Shown: positions 56,765-64,000 of the stretch, one piece after another
How positions within the stretch are numbered: position 1 is the stretch's first letter
Layout: every line of letters begins with the position of its first letter
From: Streptomyces atratus
Lineage (GTDB): Bacteria; Actinomycetota; Actinomycetes; Streptomycetales; Streptomycetaceae
NCBI RefSeq assembly: GCF_014648655.1
Contig: NZ_BMRN01000003.1
Span: forward strand, 452,335 to 516,334
DNA: 64,000 nt
Reading direction: 5' to 3'
The notes under the pieces: model-generated
The model's database searches: none
Told to the model about the DNA's origin: nothing
The model's input: the letters and a program-made list of their open reading frames with translations, nothing else
Program-made: the position numbers and the translations under genes

Positions 56765-57934
56765 ATGGGTGGTGATGATGCGCGGCTGCGGGCCGTGGTT
56801 TCGCTTGCGCAGACGATGGCGGCGGCACACACCCCGCGGGGGTCGTGGCGAGCGGCTGCGCTGGGGGCGTGCGAGGCGTTGGGCGGCAGTTTCGCCGCGC
56901 TCTCCGTCTGGGAGCGCGGCCGCGGGCGGCTGCGCGTGCTGGTCAACGCGGGCGAACGGGCCGAAGAGGAGGAGGAGTTCCCCGAGGAGGAGACGTACCC
57001 GGTGCATCAGTTCCCGGAGATCACCGAGTTCCTGCACGAACGGTGGGCCGGGGGTGGTGAGCCGGACGCCTGGGTGGAGACCGCGGACGGCCCGGTGGGC
57101 GGCATGCGGGGCGGGGATACGGGGGTGCGGGGGTACGGGCATGTGTACCGCCACGAGCGGGTGGCCGCCCTGCGTCGGCGCGGGCGCGGCTGCTGCGTGG
57201 TGGCGCCGATCGTGCTGCACGGGCGGGCCTGGGGCGAGCTGTATGTGGCCCGCCCGGTCGGGGAGCCGGTGTTCGGGCGGGAGGACGCGGACTTCGCGAC
57301 CGTGCTGGCTGCCGTCGTCGCCGCCGGGATCGCCCAGACCGAGCGGCTGGAAGAGGTCCGCAAACTCGCCTTCACCGATCAGCTCACCGGGCTGGCCAAC
57401 CGCCGCGCAGTCGATGTGCGGCTCGACGAGGCGGTGGAGCAGCACCGGACCGACGGGGCGGTGGTCAGCCTGGTCGTCTGCGACCTCAACGGTCTGAAGC
57501 GGGTCAACGACACCCATGGCCATGCGGTCGGCGACCGTCTGCTGGAACGTTTCGGCTCGGTGCTGTCCCGCTGCGGTGCCATGCTGCCCGGTGCGCTCGC
57601 GGCCCGGCTCGGCGGCGATGAGTTCTGCCTGCTCACGGCGGGCCCCGAGACGGACGACGTGATCCGGGTGGCCGCCGAACTCTGCGAACGGGCAGCCGGG
57701 TTGGAGCTCGGTGACGGGGTGGCGTGCGGGATCGCGTCGACCGGTGATCCGATCGGCCCGGTGGTGTCGGCGCGGCGGCTGTTCCGGCTGGCGGACGCGG
57801 CCCAGTACCGGGCGAAGGCGGCCCGCTCCACGAAGCCGGTGGTGGCGGGGCGCGACGGCGAGGTGATCCGGCTGGCCGACGCGCCGCCGAAGTCCCCGCA
57901 CGACCGCCGCCACCTGCGCGGCAGCCGGCCCTGA
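56765..57934 (+). CDS. GAF-GGDEF diguanylate cyclase
   Basis: About 389 residues. The N-terminal two-thirds look like a GAF-type sensor domain (residues about 5-195, with ARPVGEPVFGREDADFATVLAAVVA at its end). The GGDEF domain starts at LAFTDQLTGLANRRAVD and has the intact active site RLGGDEFCLL (near residue 282), with NDTHGHAVGDRLLERF before it, so c-di-GMP synthesis is expected. There is no RxxD inhibitory site 5 residues upstream of GGDEF. No membrane segment is seen, so the protein is cytosolic. It lies between an enoyl-CoA hydratase and hutH, in the same order as in S. coelicolor as I recall it. Confidence 0.9.
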   Translation: MGGDDARLRAVVSLAQTMAAAHTPRGSWRAAALGACEALGGSFAALSVWERGRGRLRVLVNAGERAEEEEEFPEEETYPVHQFPEITEFLHERWAGGGEPDAWVETADGPVGGMRGGDTGVRGYGHVYRHERVAALRRRGRGCCVVAPIVLHGRAWGELYVARPVGEPVFGREDADFATVLAAVVAAGIAQTERLEEVRKLAFTDQLTGLANRRAVDVRLDEAVEQHRTDGAVVSLVVCDLNGLKRVNDTHGHAVGDRLLERFGSVLSRCGAMLPGALAARLGGDEFCLLTAGPETDDVIRVAAELCERAAGLELGDGVACGIASTGDPIGPVVSARRLFRLADAAQYRAKAARSTKPVVAGRDGEVIRLADAPPKSPHDRRHLRGSRP

Positions 57935-58012
57935 CCGTGTGACCGGATCGGTAAGGGGTCAACCGTACAACCACTAGTGACATGAAGGGATTCAATCCGT
58001 ACGCTTCTGAAT

Positions 58013-59563
58013 ATGGATATGCATACAGTCGTGGTGGGGACGTCCGGTACCACCGCTCAGGACGTCATCGCCGTGGCCCGCGGCAACGCTCGTGTCGAGC
58101 TCTCCGCGGCCGCCGTGAGCGCACTCGCCGCCGCCCGCGAGATCGTGGACGCGCTCGCCGCCAAGCCCGAACCGGTCTACGGCGTCTCCACCGGCTTCGG
58201 GGCGCTGGCCAGTCGGCACATCAGCCAGGATCTCCGCGCACAGCTCCAGCGCAACATCGTCCGCTCGCACGCCGCCGGCATGGGCCCGCGGGTCGAGCGC
58301 GAGGTCGTCCGCGCCCTGATGTTCCTGCGGCTGAAGACGGTCGCCTCCGGGCACACCGGCGTACGGCCCGAGGTGGCGCAGACCATGGCCGACGTCCTCA
58401 ACGCGGGCATCACCCCCGTCGTCCACGAGTACGGCTCGCTCGGCTGCTCCGGCGACCTGGCCCCGCTCTCCCACTGCGCCCTGACGCTGATGGGGGAGGG
58501 CGACGCGGAGGGCCCCGACGGCACCGTGCGCCCCGCCGGTGAGCTGCTCGCCGCCCATGGCATCACCCCGGTCGAGCTGCGTGAGAAGGAGGGCCTCGCC
58601 CTCCTCAACGGCACGGACGGCATGCTCGGCATGCTCGTCATGGCCCTGGCCGACCTGAAGAGCCTCTACACCTCCGCCGACATCACCGCCGCCCTCTCCC
58701 TGGAGGCACTGCTCGGCACGGACAAGGTGCTCGCCCCGGAACTGCACGCCATCCGCCCGCACCCGGGCCAGGGCGTCAGCGCCGACAACATGCTGCGGGT
58801 GCTCGCCGGGTCCGGCCTCACCGGCCACCACCAGGACGACGCCCCGCGTGTCCAGGACGCCTACTCCGTGCGCTGCGCGCCCCAGGTCAACGGTGCCGGA
58901 CGCGACACCCTCGACTACGCCGGGATCGTCGCGGACCGCGAGCTGGCCTCCGCCGTCGACAACCCCGTCGTGCTGCCCGACGGCCGGGTCGAGTCCAACG
59001 GGAACTTCCACGGCGCCCCCGTCGCCTACGTACTCGACTTCCTGGCGATCGTCGCGGCCGACCTCGGTTCGATCACCGAGCGCCGCACCGACCGGCTGCT
59101 GGACAAGAACCGTTCGCACGGACTGCCGCCGTTCCTCGCCGAGGACGCCGGTGTGGACTCGGGCCTGATGATCGCCCAGTACACCCAGGCCGCCCTGGTC
59201 AGCGAGATGAAGCGGCTCGCCGTCCCCGCGTCGGCCGACTCGATCCCGTCCTCCGCGATGCAGGAGGACCACGTCTCCATGGGCTGGTCGGCCGCGCGCA
59301 AGCTGCGTACCGCCGTCGACAACCTCGCCCGGATCGTCGCCGTCGAGCTGTACGCGGCGACCCGCGCCATCGAACTGCGCGCCGCCCAGGGCCTCACCCC
59401 CGCGCCCGCCTCGCAGGCCGCCATCGAGGCGCTGCGCGCGGCAGGTGTCGAGGGCCCGGGACCGGACCGCTTCCTGTCGCCCGACCTGGCCGCGGCGGAC
59501 GCGTTCGTACGTGCGGGGAAGCTGGTCGCGGCGGTCGAGCCGGTGACCGGACCGCTGCTCTAG
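58013..59563 (+). CDS. hutH: Histidine ammonia-lyase
   Basis: The 516-residue enzyme removes ammonia from histidine to give urocanate, the first step of histidine use. The internal MIO prosthetic group arises from the A/C-S-G tripeptide, here CSG in GSLGCSGDLAPLSHC (near residue 145), with the Tyr loop PVYGVSTGFGALASR at residues 54-68 and EDHVSMGW after SIPSSAMQ. Cys in place of Ala at this position is known in the family pattern. The ATG at 58013 is the first of two close ATGs and is not preceded by a clear ribosome-binding site. It is monocistronic and forms the last core gene before the accessory region. Confidence 0.93.
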   Translation: MDMHTVVVGTSGTTAQDVIAVARGNARVELSAAAVSALAAAREIVDALAAKPEPVYGVSTGFGALASRHISQDLRAQLQRNIVRSHAAGMGPRVEREVVRALMFLRLKTVASGHTGVRPEVAQTMADVLNAGITPVVHEYGSLGCSGDLAPLSHCALTLMGEGDAEGPDGTVRPAGELLAAHGITPVELREKEGLALLNGTDGMLGMLVMALADLKSLYTSADITAALSLEALLGTDKVLAPELHAIRPHPGQGVSADNMLRVLAGSGLTGHHQDDAPRVQDAYSVRCAPQVNGAGRDTLDYAGIVADRELASAVDNPVVLPDGRVESNGNFHGAPVAYVLDFLAIVAADLGSITERRTDRLLDKNRSHGLPPFLAEDAGVDSGLMIAQYTQAALVSEMKRLAVPASADSIPSSAMQEDHVSMGWSAARKLRTAVDNLARIVAVELYAATRAIELRAAQGLTPAPASQAAIEALRAAGVEGPGPDRFLSPDLAAADAFVRAGKLVAAVEPVTGPLL

Positions 59564-59639
59564 GTGTTCCGTCCATGAAGGTTGGTGACGGGGTTCACGG
59601 TTGGGTGATCTCGAAATGGGTGAGGGCCTTCTGGCCTGG

Positions 59640-60185
59640 TGTGGATTGCGACATCTGCACCGGCGACCGGAGGGCCCTCATGCTTCACTGAGATGCACCC
59701 CTGACTGAGACCGGTCGCCTGCGCCTGGGCCGCTGCGTGGTCGAGGAGGGCAGAGCGCTGCGGCGGGCTGCCGAGCGCTTCCAGATATCGCCCACAACGG
59801 CCCGGCGTCGGACGGACCGTACCGGCTGTTCGGCGAGGCGGGCATGGCGGACCGTTCGAGCCGTCCGCACACGAGCCCTCGCCGCCCCCGGCCCGGATCG
59901 AGCGGCGGATCATCAAGGTCCGGCTCCTGCGCCGGTGGGGACCGGACCGCATCACCGGCCTCTTCGGCCTGGCCCCTTCGGCCGTGCACCGGGTGCCGGC
60001 CCGCTTCGGTCCGGCCCGGCTCACGCACCTGGACCGCGCGACCGGCCGGCCCATACGCCGCTACGAACGCGAACGGCCCGGTCAGCCGGTCCACGTGGAC
60101 ATCAAGAAGCTCGGCAACATCCCCGACGGCGGTGGCCACAAAGCGCTCGGCCCCCGAGCGGGCCGCAAGCCCCGGTCCGGCGCCC
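59640..60185 (+). pseudogene. Truncated, frameshifted IS481-type transposase
   Basis: Starting at the ATG at 59680, the frame reads MLH-stop-DAPLTETGRLRLGRCVVEEG, matching the start of IS481-family transposases with a TGA (59689-59691) in the place of Arg. After RRAAERFQISPTTARR a one-base deletion near 59818 shifts the frame to FGEAGMADRSSRPHTSPRR. A second shift near 59890 leads to RIIKVRLLRRWGPDRITGLFGLAPSAVHRV in adjoining parts and then HLDRATGRPIRRYERERPGQPVHVDIKKLGNIPDGGGHK. The DDE catalytic core after GRKPRSG is missing, so the element is dead. The original right end is not visible. Confidence 0.8.
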
Positions 60186-60800
60186 GGCAGGAGCCTGTCA
60201 TCGGCGCGGAGCTGACCGGGGCGTCGCGTCGGTCCACCGAACGGGGCGCGAAGGCGGTACAGGAGCGCTGCGTCCCGCAGTGGGAAGCGGTCCGGCAAGC
60301 ACTGGCGCACCGGACACGCCGGGGTGGCGCCGCAGCTGCGCGGAGTCGTCCGGCAGCAGCGTGGGCGCCAGTAACTCCCAGGAATAATTAGTGAGTTCAC
60401 GAAAAGGCCCGGAGGCGGCCGGTGATGCGGAACTCGTGCCACTGCAACGGGCGTGTCCTGTCGGTCCCATGTCCGACGGAAGGCGGCCGGGGAGACATCG
60501 CGAATCGCTGTCACGGCCCCCCGGGCGGCCTGCGTGGGTCCGGTGGATTTCCCTGCCCGTCCACGGTTTCCTGGCGATTCGGCAACATGCGAGAAGGTAA
60601 TCAATCGACGGCCGGGGGGGCGATGTGTGGAAGCCCCGGATCGGACTGTGAGAAGCGCCGAGTTGTCACTCCTGGGTATTCAGGATTTATGCGATGTGGT
60701 TCAAAATTAAACAGCATGGGTGCCGAGGTGGAACCGGGCGGTGAATTGATTCGGTGGACGCCTTTCCGGTCCGCGTGCCGAAGTGACTTCTCCGGGGTGG
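60186..60800. other. Non-coding or decayed stretch after the IS remnant
   Basis: No gene is convincing. On the minus strand at 60310-60410 a short ELTNYSWELLAPTLLPDD segment resembles the start of an IS5-type transposase, but it is too short to call. From 60600 the GC content begins to fall. Confidence 0.35.
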
Positions 60801-61549
60801 GCTCAATTTCCGGGTGAGCGCGCAGTCGGACCGGGTCGGCTGTCCCGGCGGGGATGGCTGAGGAGGCTGTCCAAGGTGTCGGTATCGGCAGGTCGGTGAC
60901 AGACCACGCTTTGGCCGTTCCGGGCACCCCGGCGGCGACCGTGATGGTGCCGGCAGTGGCTGGATGCGTCTCCACCCGGTCCAGCGGAACCGTGTTGCCG
61001 ACGCCGACCGCCTTGAGTGCGGCCCCCTTACGGGGCCGGCAGTCCAGGAACGCCTGGCGCAGCGGATCCCCGGCGAGCCCGTCCGGTTGCCTCACCTCGG
61101 ACGGGGTGGGGGTGGCCGGCGCGAGCTCGTCCACGCGGATGTCCCGTGCCCGTTCGACATCGACGCCGACCGGCGCACCGGCCGCGGCGAGCATGTCGCA
61201 GCCTGAGGTGTGGGAGATGCTGATCCAACACATGACCTGCGGGTTCAGTATCGTCGGCGGGCCGTGCTCCTGGTCCCCGCAGCCCGGACACGGCCTGCGA
61301 CCCAGGTGGATCCGCTCCGGCGGCGCGCCCGGCAGACCGGCCAGGACGCGGCGCACCGACGCCCGGTTGCCGACGAACCCCGTGGCCCCGGCCGGGGAGC
61401 GGATGCGTCCCGGACGCCGCAATTCGGAGTCGTCCAGGAGGGCCGGGTTCGCGGTCAGGACGGTCGTCGCACCCCGCCACCACCACGCGGCCGCCCCGGA
61501 TGCCCGGGAGCTCGATGGCTTGTTCTGTACTGAGCTGAGGCACGGTCAT
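60800..61549 (-). pseudogene. Decayed Sfp-type 4'-phosphopantetheinyl transferase gene
   Basis: From an ATG at 61549 the frame reads MTVPQLSTEQAIELPG, but similarity continues in another frame from about 61470 (TTVLTANPALLDDSELRR, then VGNRASVRRVLAGLPGAPPE, IHLGRRPCPGCGDQEHG, WISISHTSGCDMLAAAGAPV and GVDVERARDI). These match Sfp-type enzymes that load carrier proteins of peptide and polyketide synthases. The catalytic motif W-T-R-K-E-A reads CRPRKGAALKA, so Trp, Thr and the metal-binding Glu are all changed. With a frameshift and three altered active-site residues the gene is almost certainly dead. It lies between an IS remnant and two regulators. Confidence 0.75.
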
Positions 61550-62022
61550 GTGTCGAGACGTCAGGTCGGCCGCCCCGGCCGGCCGGCGACCGGTGACAGC
61601 TAGTGGACAGCGACACGCCGCGAACATTGCTCGCTGTCATCATATGAGTGTGATCCGTGTCCGAGCGGAGGCCGGTCCCCGGGGGGTTACAGGGGAGTGC
61701 TGCAACTTGCTGACACCCGGCCGGTGGTTCGGGGGGATGGTTGGCGAGGTCCGCTACGGAGAACGGACTTTATCGGGGGCGCGTCCGCTGCCCGGCGTTG
61801 ACTTAGTTCGCGACCAGCCCATAATGTCGGGAGTTCAAAGGTTAGGTGGCTTGACCTCCCGCGGTCGGGCACGTCGCGTCGTGAATTTTTCCCGACGGGT
61901 GAATAGGCAATGAATTCGTGGTGATTGAGAAAAAGTTATTGCGTTGTGAATCCCCCCGGGGGTTGGGGTTGAGGGAATGTGATTCCTGATGTCGAAGTTA
62001 CTGGCTTCGTCCTCAACGGGGG
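61550..62022. promoter_or_regulatory. AT-rich promoter region of the tandem regulators
   Basis: Between the pseudogene and the first regulator, the part 61870-62020 is the most AT-rich of the window (TGAGAAAAAGTTATTGCGTT and neighbours). It probably holds the promoter of the pair. No palindrome longer than 8 bp was noticed. Confidence 0.5.
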
Positions 62023-62982
62023 ATGAGTATTTCTTCCGCTGAACATTACGGGGAAATGATCGGTGCAATGAAGACTTCCACGTCTAAAACTTATGGTGAA
62101 GGCCTGATTCCGGTCGCGATCGGAACAGCTTCGGGGGGTATGGCGGCGGCCCGACCGGCCGATTGCCCCGCCAATACCGCCGAAGGCATCAACAGCATGG
62201 AAAGCGCGTTGCTTCAGGCCCGTGCGCTGATCGAATCGACGATGTCCCTCCATCGGACCAGGCCGACGCGCGAAGCCCTTGTCATGCGTGCAGAAGATGC
62301 CGACGTCGACGAAACAGCCGCCCGTCTCATCGGGTTGGCACGGCACTCCGTCTCCGCGTCCCTGTTCGCCGACGGGAACGTCTCTGCCGTGTTCGAGGCG
62401 CTCGCCGCCCACGCGACCCCCTCCCGGGAGCGTACCGAGCGGAGCGGGGCCGGCGTCCGGGGCGGTCCGACCGTCCGACTGCTGTGCACGCCGCAGGCGG
62501 TGAGCAACGGCATGCCGAGCGCCGCCGACTTCCGGGGCACCCGGTGCGAGATTCGGGTTACCGAGGGCGAGTTGCGCGGGATGCTGATCGTCGACAGCCG
62601 AGTCGCCCTCATACTGGCCTGTCCGGAGAGGGCGGGGCACGCCGCGGTCGTCAAGGACACGGCGTCGGCGCGCGCCCTGGACCTGCTTTTCGCCGGATCG
62701 TGGGCCAACGCCCGGTCACTCGCCGAGCACCAGCGCATGAGCGCGCGGCTGCGGACGGAGTCTGCGCGGCGCATCCTGGAACGGCTGCGTGAGGGCCGCA
62801 CCGATGACGTGGCGGCGCGCGAACTTCAGGTGTCGCTGCGCACGTACCGCCGTCATGTCGCGGAGATCATGCGCGAGCTCGGGGCCAACTCCCGTTTCCA
62901 GGCCGGGGTCCGAGCCGTGGAGATGGGTCTGCTGCCCCAGCGCACCGACGCTCCCCTGCTGCAGAGAATCACGACGTCATGA
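62023..62982 (+). CDS. HTH regulator, first of a tandem paralogous pair
   Basis: About 319 residues. The C-terminal 60 residues form a LuxR-like HTH: RRILERLREGRTDDVAARELQVSLRTYRRHVAEIMRELGANSRFQAGVRAVEMGLL in adjoining segments. The middle has a domain of about 150 residues (TVRLLCTPQAVS, CEIRVTEGELRGMLIVDSRVALILACP) that resembles the phospholipase-D-like sensing region of TrmB-type and pathway-specific LuxR regulators. The N-terminus may begin at ATG 62023 or at a later ATG (62068 or 62197). The stop overlaps the next gene (ATGA). The neighbour is 30-40% similar by eye. Its target is probably a gene cluster to the right of the window. Confidence 0.75.
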   Translation: MSISSAEHYGEMIGAMKTSTSKTYGEGLIPVAIGTASGGMAAARPADCPANTAEGINSMESALLQARALIESTMSLHRTRPTREALVMRAEDADVDETAARLIGLARHSVSASLFADGNVSAVFEALAAHATPSRERTERSGAGVRGGPTVRLLCTPQAVSNGMPSAADFRGTRCEIRVTEGELRGMLIVDSRVALILACPERAGHAAVVKDTASARALDLLFAGSWANARSLAEHQRMSARLRTESARRILERLREGRTDDVAARELQVSLRTYRRHVAEIMRELGANSRFQAGVRAVEMGLLPQRTDAPLLQRITTS

Positions 62983-63956
62983 CCGATTCCTATCCTGTCG
63001 GACGGCCCCGTCCCGACCCCGCCGAAGACGCCGGGGATCGGAACGAACAGCCCGCGGACGACCTGGAGCAGACGCTCATGGAGGTCCGCCGGCTGATCGA
63101 GGCGACCGTCGTCAAGCACCGCGACCGAGTCGTGCGGGACTCCCTGATCACCACCGTCACCGCCGACTGCGGCGAGTTGGAATCGGTCGCCCTGCGACTC
63201 GTGTCCGAGGCCGAGCGGACCATCGACATCGTGCTGACCGACTCGGAGTACGCCGAGGCGATCCGCTCCGTGTACTGGGAGCTGGCGCCCTGCCGGAAGC
63301 AGATCGAACTTCGGCTCCTGTGCACCCAGGCGATGCTCGACGACGGCGTGGTCCAACTCCACATGCTGGAGGGCCTTCCGTACGAGGTGCGGGTGGCCAG
63401 GGTACCGATGCTTCAGGCGTTGATCGTCGACGGGGCGGCTGCTCTCGTGACCGCGCAGTCGGTCATCGGACGGCGGGCCTCGGTGATCCGCGCCACGACC
63501 GTGACCCGCACACTGGGCACCCTCTTCGATGGGCTCTGGCGCCACGCGGTCCCGGTCGAGGAACGGATCGACTTCGGTGACCGCGTCCGAGCGGACGCGG
63601 CCCGGCAGATCCTGGACTGCCTGCAGGTCGGCATCACCGACGAGGCCGCCGCGCGCGAGCTCTCCGTCTCGGTGCGCACCTATCGCCGGTACGTCGCGGA
63701 GATCATGGCTCTCCTGGGGGCGAGTTCCCGCTTCCAGGCGGGAGTTCGCGCAGCCGAGCTCGGGTTACTTCCCAAGGGAGGGCAGAGCGCCGCTCACGCA
63801 CCCGCCGGGCTGCGCAAGGGGGGACTCGGACTGCCGGTCCAGCGTAGTTCGCGACGGCAGGACGTACCGGCCCGGGAATCCGTGCGGGAGGCGAGCGACA
63901 CCGACGGCACGCCGTGCCCGCGCAACGGCCCGTCCGGCACTGGCAGCTTCCTGTAG
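62979..63956 (+). CDS. HTH regulator, second of a tandem paralogous pair
   Basis: The 325-residue protein begins at an ATG overlapping the stop of the first regulator. It repeats the same layout: a helical N-terminal region (LEQTLMEVRRLIEATVVKHRDRVVRDSLITTV, split in two), a central domain (IELRLLCTQAMLDD, YEVRVARVPMLQALIVDGAAALVTA) and a C-terminal HTH (ARQILDCLQVGITDEAAARELSVSVRTYRRYVAEIMALLGASSRFQAGVRAAELGLL in adjoining segments). After the HTH it has an extra 55-residue polar tail rich in Gly and Arg. A pair of coupled, similar regulators suggests a heteromeric complex. The next gene may begin at the ATG at 63992. Confidence 0.75.
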   Translation: MTDSYPVGRPRPDPAEDAGDRNEQPADDLEQTLMEVRRLIEATVVKHRDRVVRDSLITTVTADCGELESVALRLVSEAERTIDIVLTDSEYAEAIRSVYWELAPCRKQIELRLLCTQAMLDDGVVQLHMLEGLPYEVRVARVPMLQALIVDGAAALVTAQSVIGRRASVIRATTVTRTLGTLFDGLWRHAVPVEERIDFGDRVRADAARQILDCLQVGITDEAAARELSVSVRTYRRYVAEIMALLGASSRFQAGVRAAELGLLPKGGQSAAHAPAGLRKGGLGLPVQRSSRRQDVPARESVREASDTDGTPCPRNGPSGTGSFL

Positions 63957-64000
63957 CCCTCGTTGCACCCGGTCGGTGGCGCCGGTTACACATGGACGAC

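Noticed and set aside
60198..60470. An IS5-type transposase start on the minus strand
   Set aside because: Only about 18 residues (ELTNYSWELLAPTLLPDD) look similar; no catalytic residues follow.
1..64000. CRISPR arrays, tRNA, rRNA, riboswitches and intact prophage or integrative elements
   Set aside because: I saw no regular repeat-spacer array, no cloverleaf or rRNA sequence, no known riboswitch core and no integrase gene. A covariance-model scan would be decisive for RNA genes.

Overview
The window is chromosomal DNA from a Streptomyces. It is very GC-rich with strong third-position GC bias, uses GTG and TTG starts, and carries AfsQ1/AfsQ2/SigQ, propionyl-CoA carboxylase with an epsilon subunit, an ECF sigma factor with a SnoaL-like tail and an MmpB-like mini-protein. 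From memory the gene order follows the S. coelicolor SCO4881-SCO4932 core segment, interrupted by small insertions and decayed genes. No rRNA, tRNA or CRISPR array was recognised.

Layout. 0-2.4 kb: end of a polysialyltransferase-like gene, a Phd/VapC-type toxin-antitoxin pair whose toxin has an in-frame stop, and a membrane protein. 2.5-11 kb: M20 amidohydrolase, then nucleoside uptake and salvage (BmpA-type lipoprotein; ABC ATPase, two permeases and cdd; deoA). 11-20.5 kb: Uma2-fold protein, large secreted subtilase, STAS protein, ECF sigma factor with a small membrane protein, L,D-transpeptidase, MFS exporter with a divergent LysR regulator. 20.6-24 kb: alpha/beta-hydrolase-fold protein without the nucleophile Ser, add, small secreted protein, PspC, VanZ. 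24.2-28 kb: lipoprotein-afsQ2-afsQ1 divergent from sigQ. 28.2-32.8 kb: uridine-kinase-like gene, small secreted protein, and deoC followed by two coupled ALDH genes. 33-38 kb: PH-like membrane protein, RibD/DHFR-fold protein, tetR-eamA with a 26-bp operator, lipoprotein, then a scar with a radical-SAM pseudogene and a truncated tetR paralogue that keeps its own operator. 38-46.8 kb: XRE regulator, purine permease, pmm, pnp, GGCT-fold protein, LpdA-like flavoprotein, DeoR regulator. 47-55.8 kb: TetR with a decayed MFS partner, accA2, Maf, mmpB-like, pccE, pccB, birA, adenylate cyclase. 55.8-59.6 kb: enoyl-CoA hydratase, diguanylate cyclase, hutH. 59.6-64 kb: an accessory edge with an IS481-type remnant, a decayed Sfp-type phosphopantetheinyl transferase, and two tandem paralogous HTH regulators that probably open a downstream gene cluster.

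How it works together. The main theme is nucleoside scavenging. A palindrome with core CTACGCGCGTAG lies just upstream of bmpA, the ABC-cdd operon, deoA, add, deoC-ALDH and pnp-pmm, six dispersed units over 40 kb. Together they encode import, deamination, phosphorolysis, pentose-phosphate isomerisation (inferred for the pmm product), aldol cleavage and acetaldehyde oxidation. The linked DeoR-family gene is a candidate regulator. A second theme is acyl-CoA carboxylation with biotin attachment (accA2, pccE, pccB, birA).
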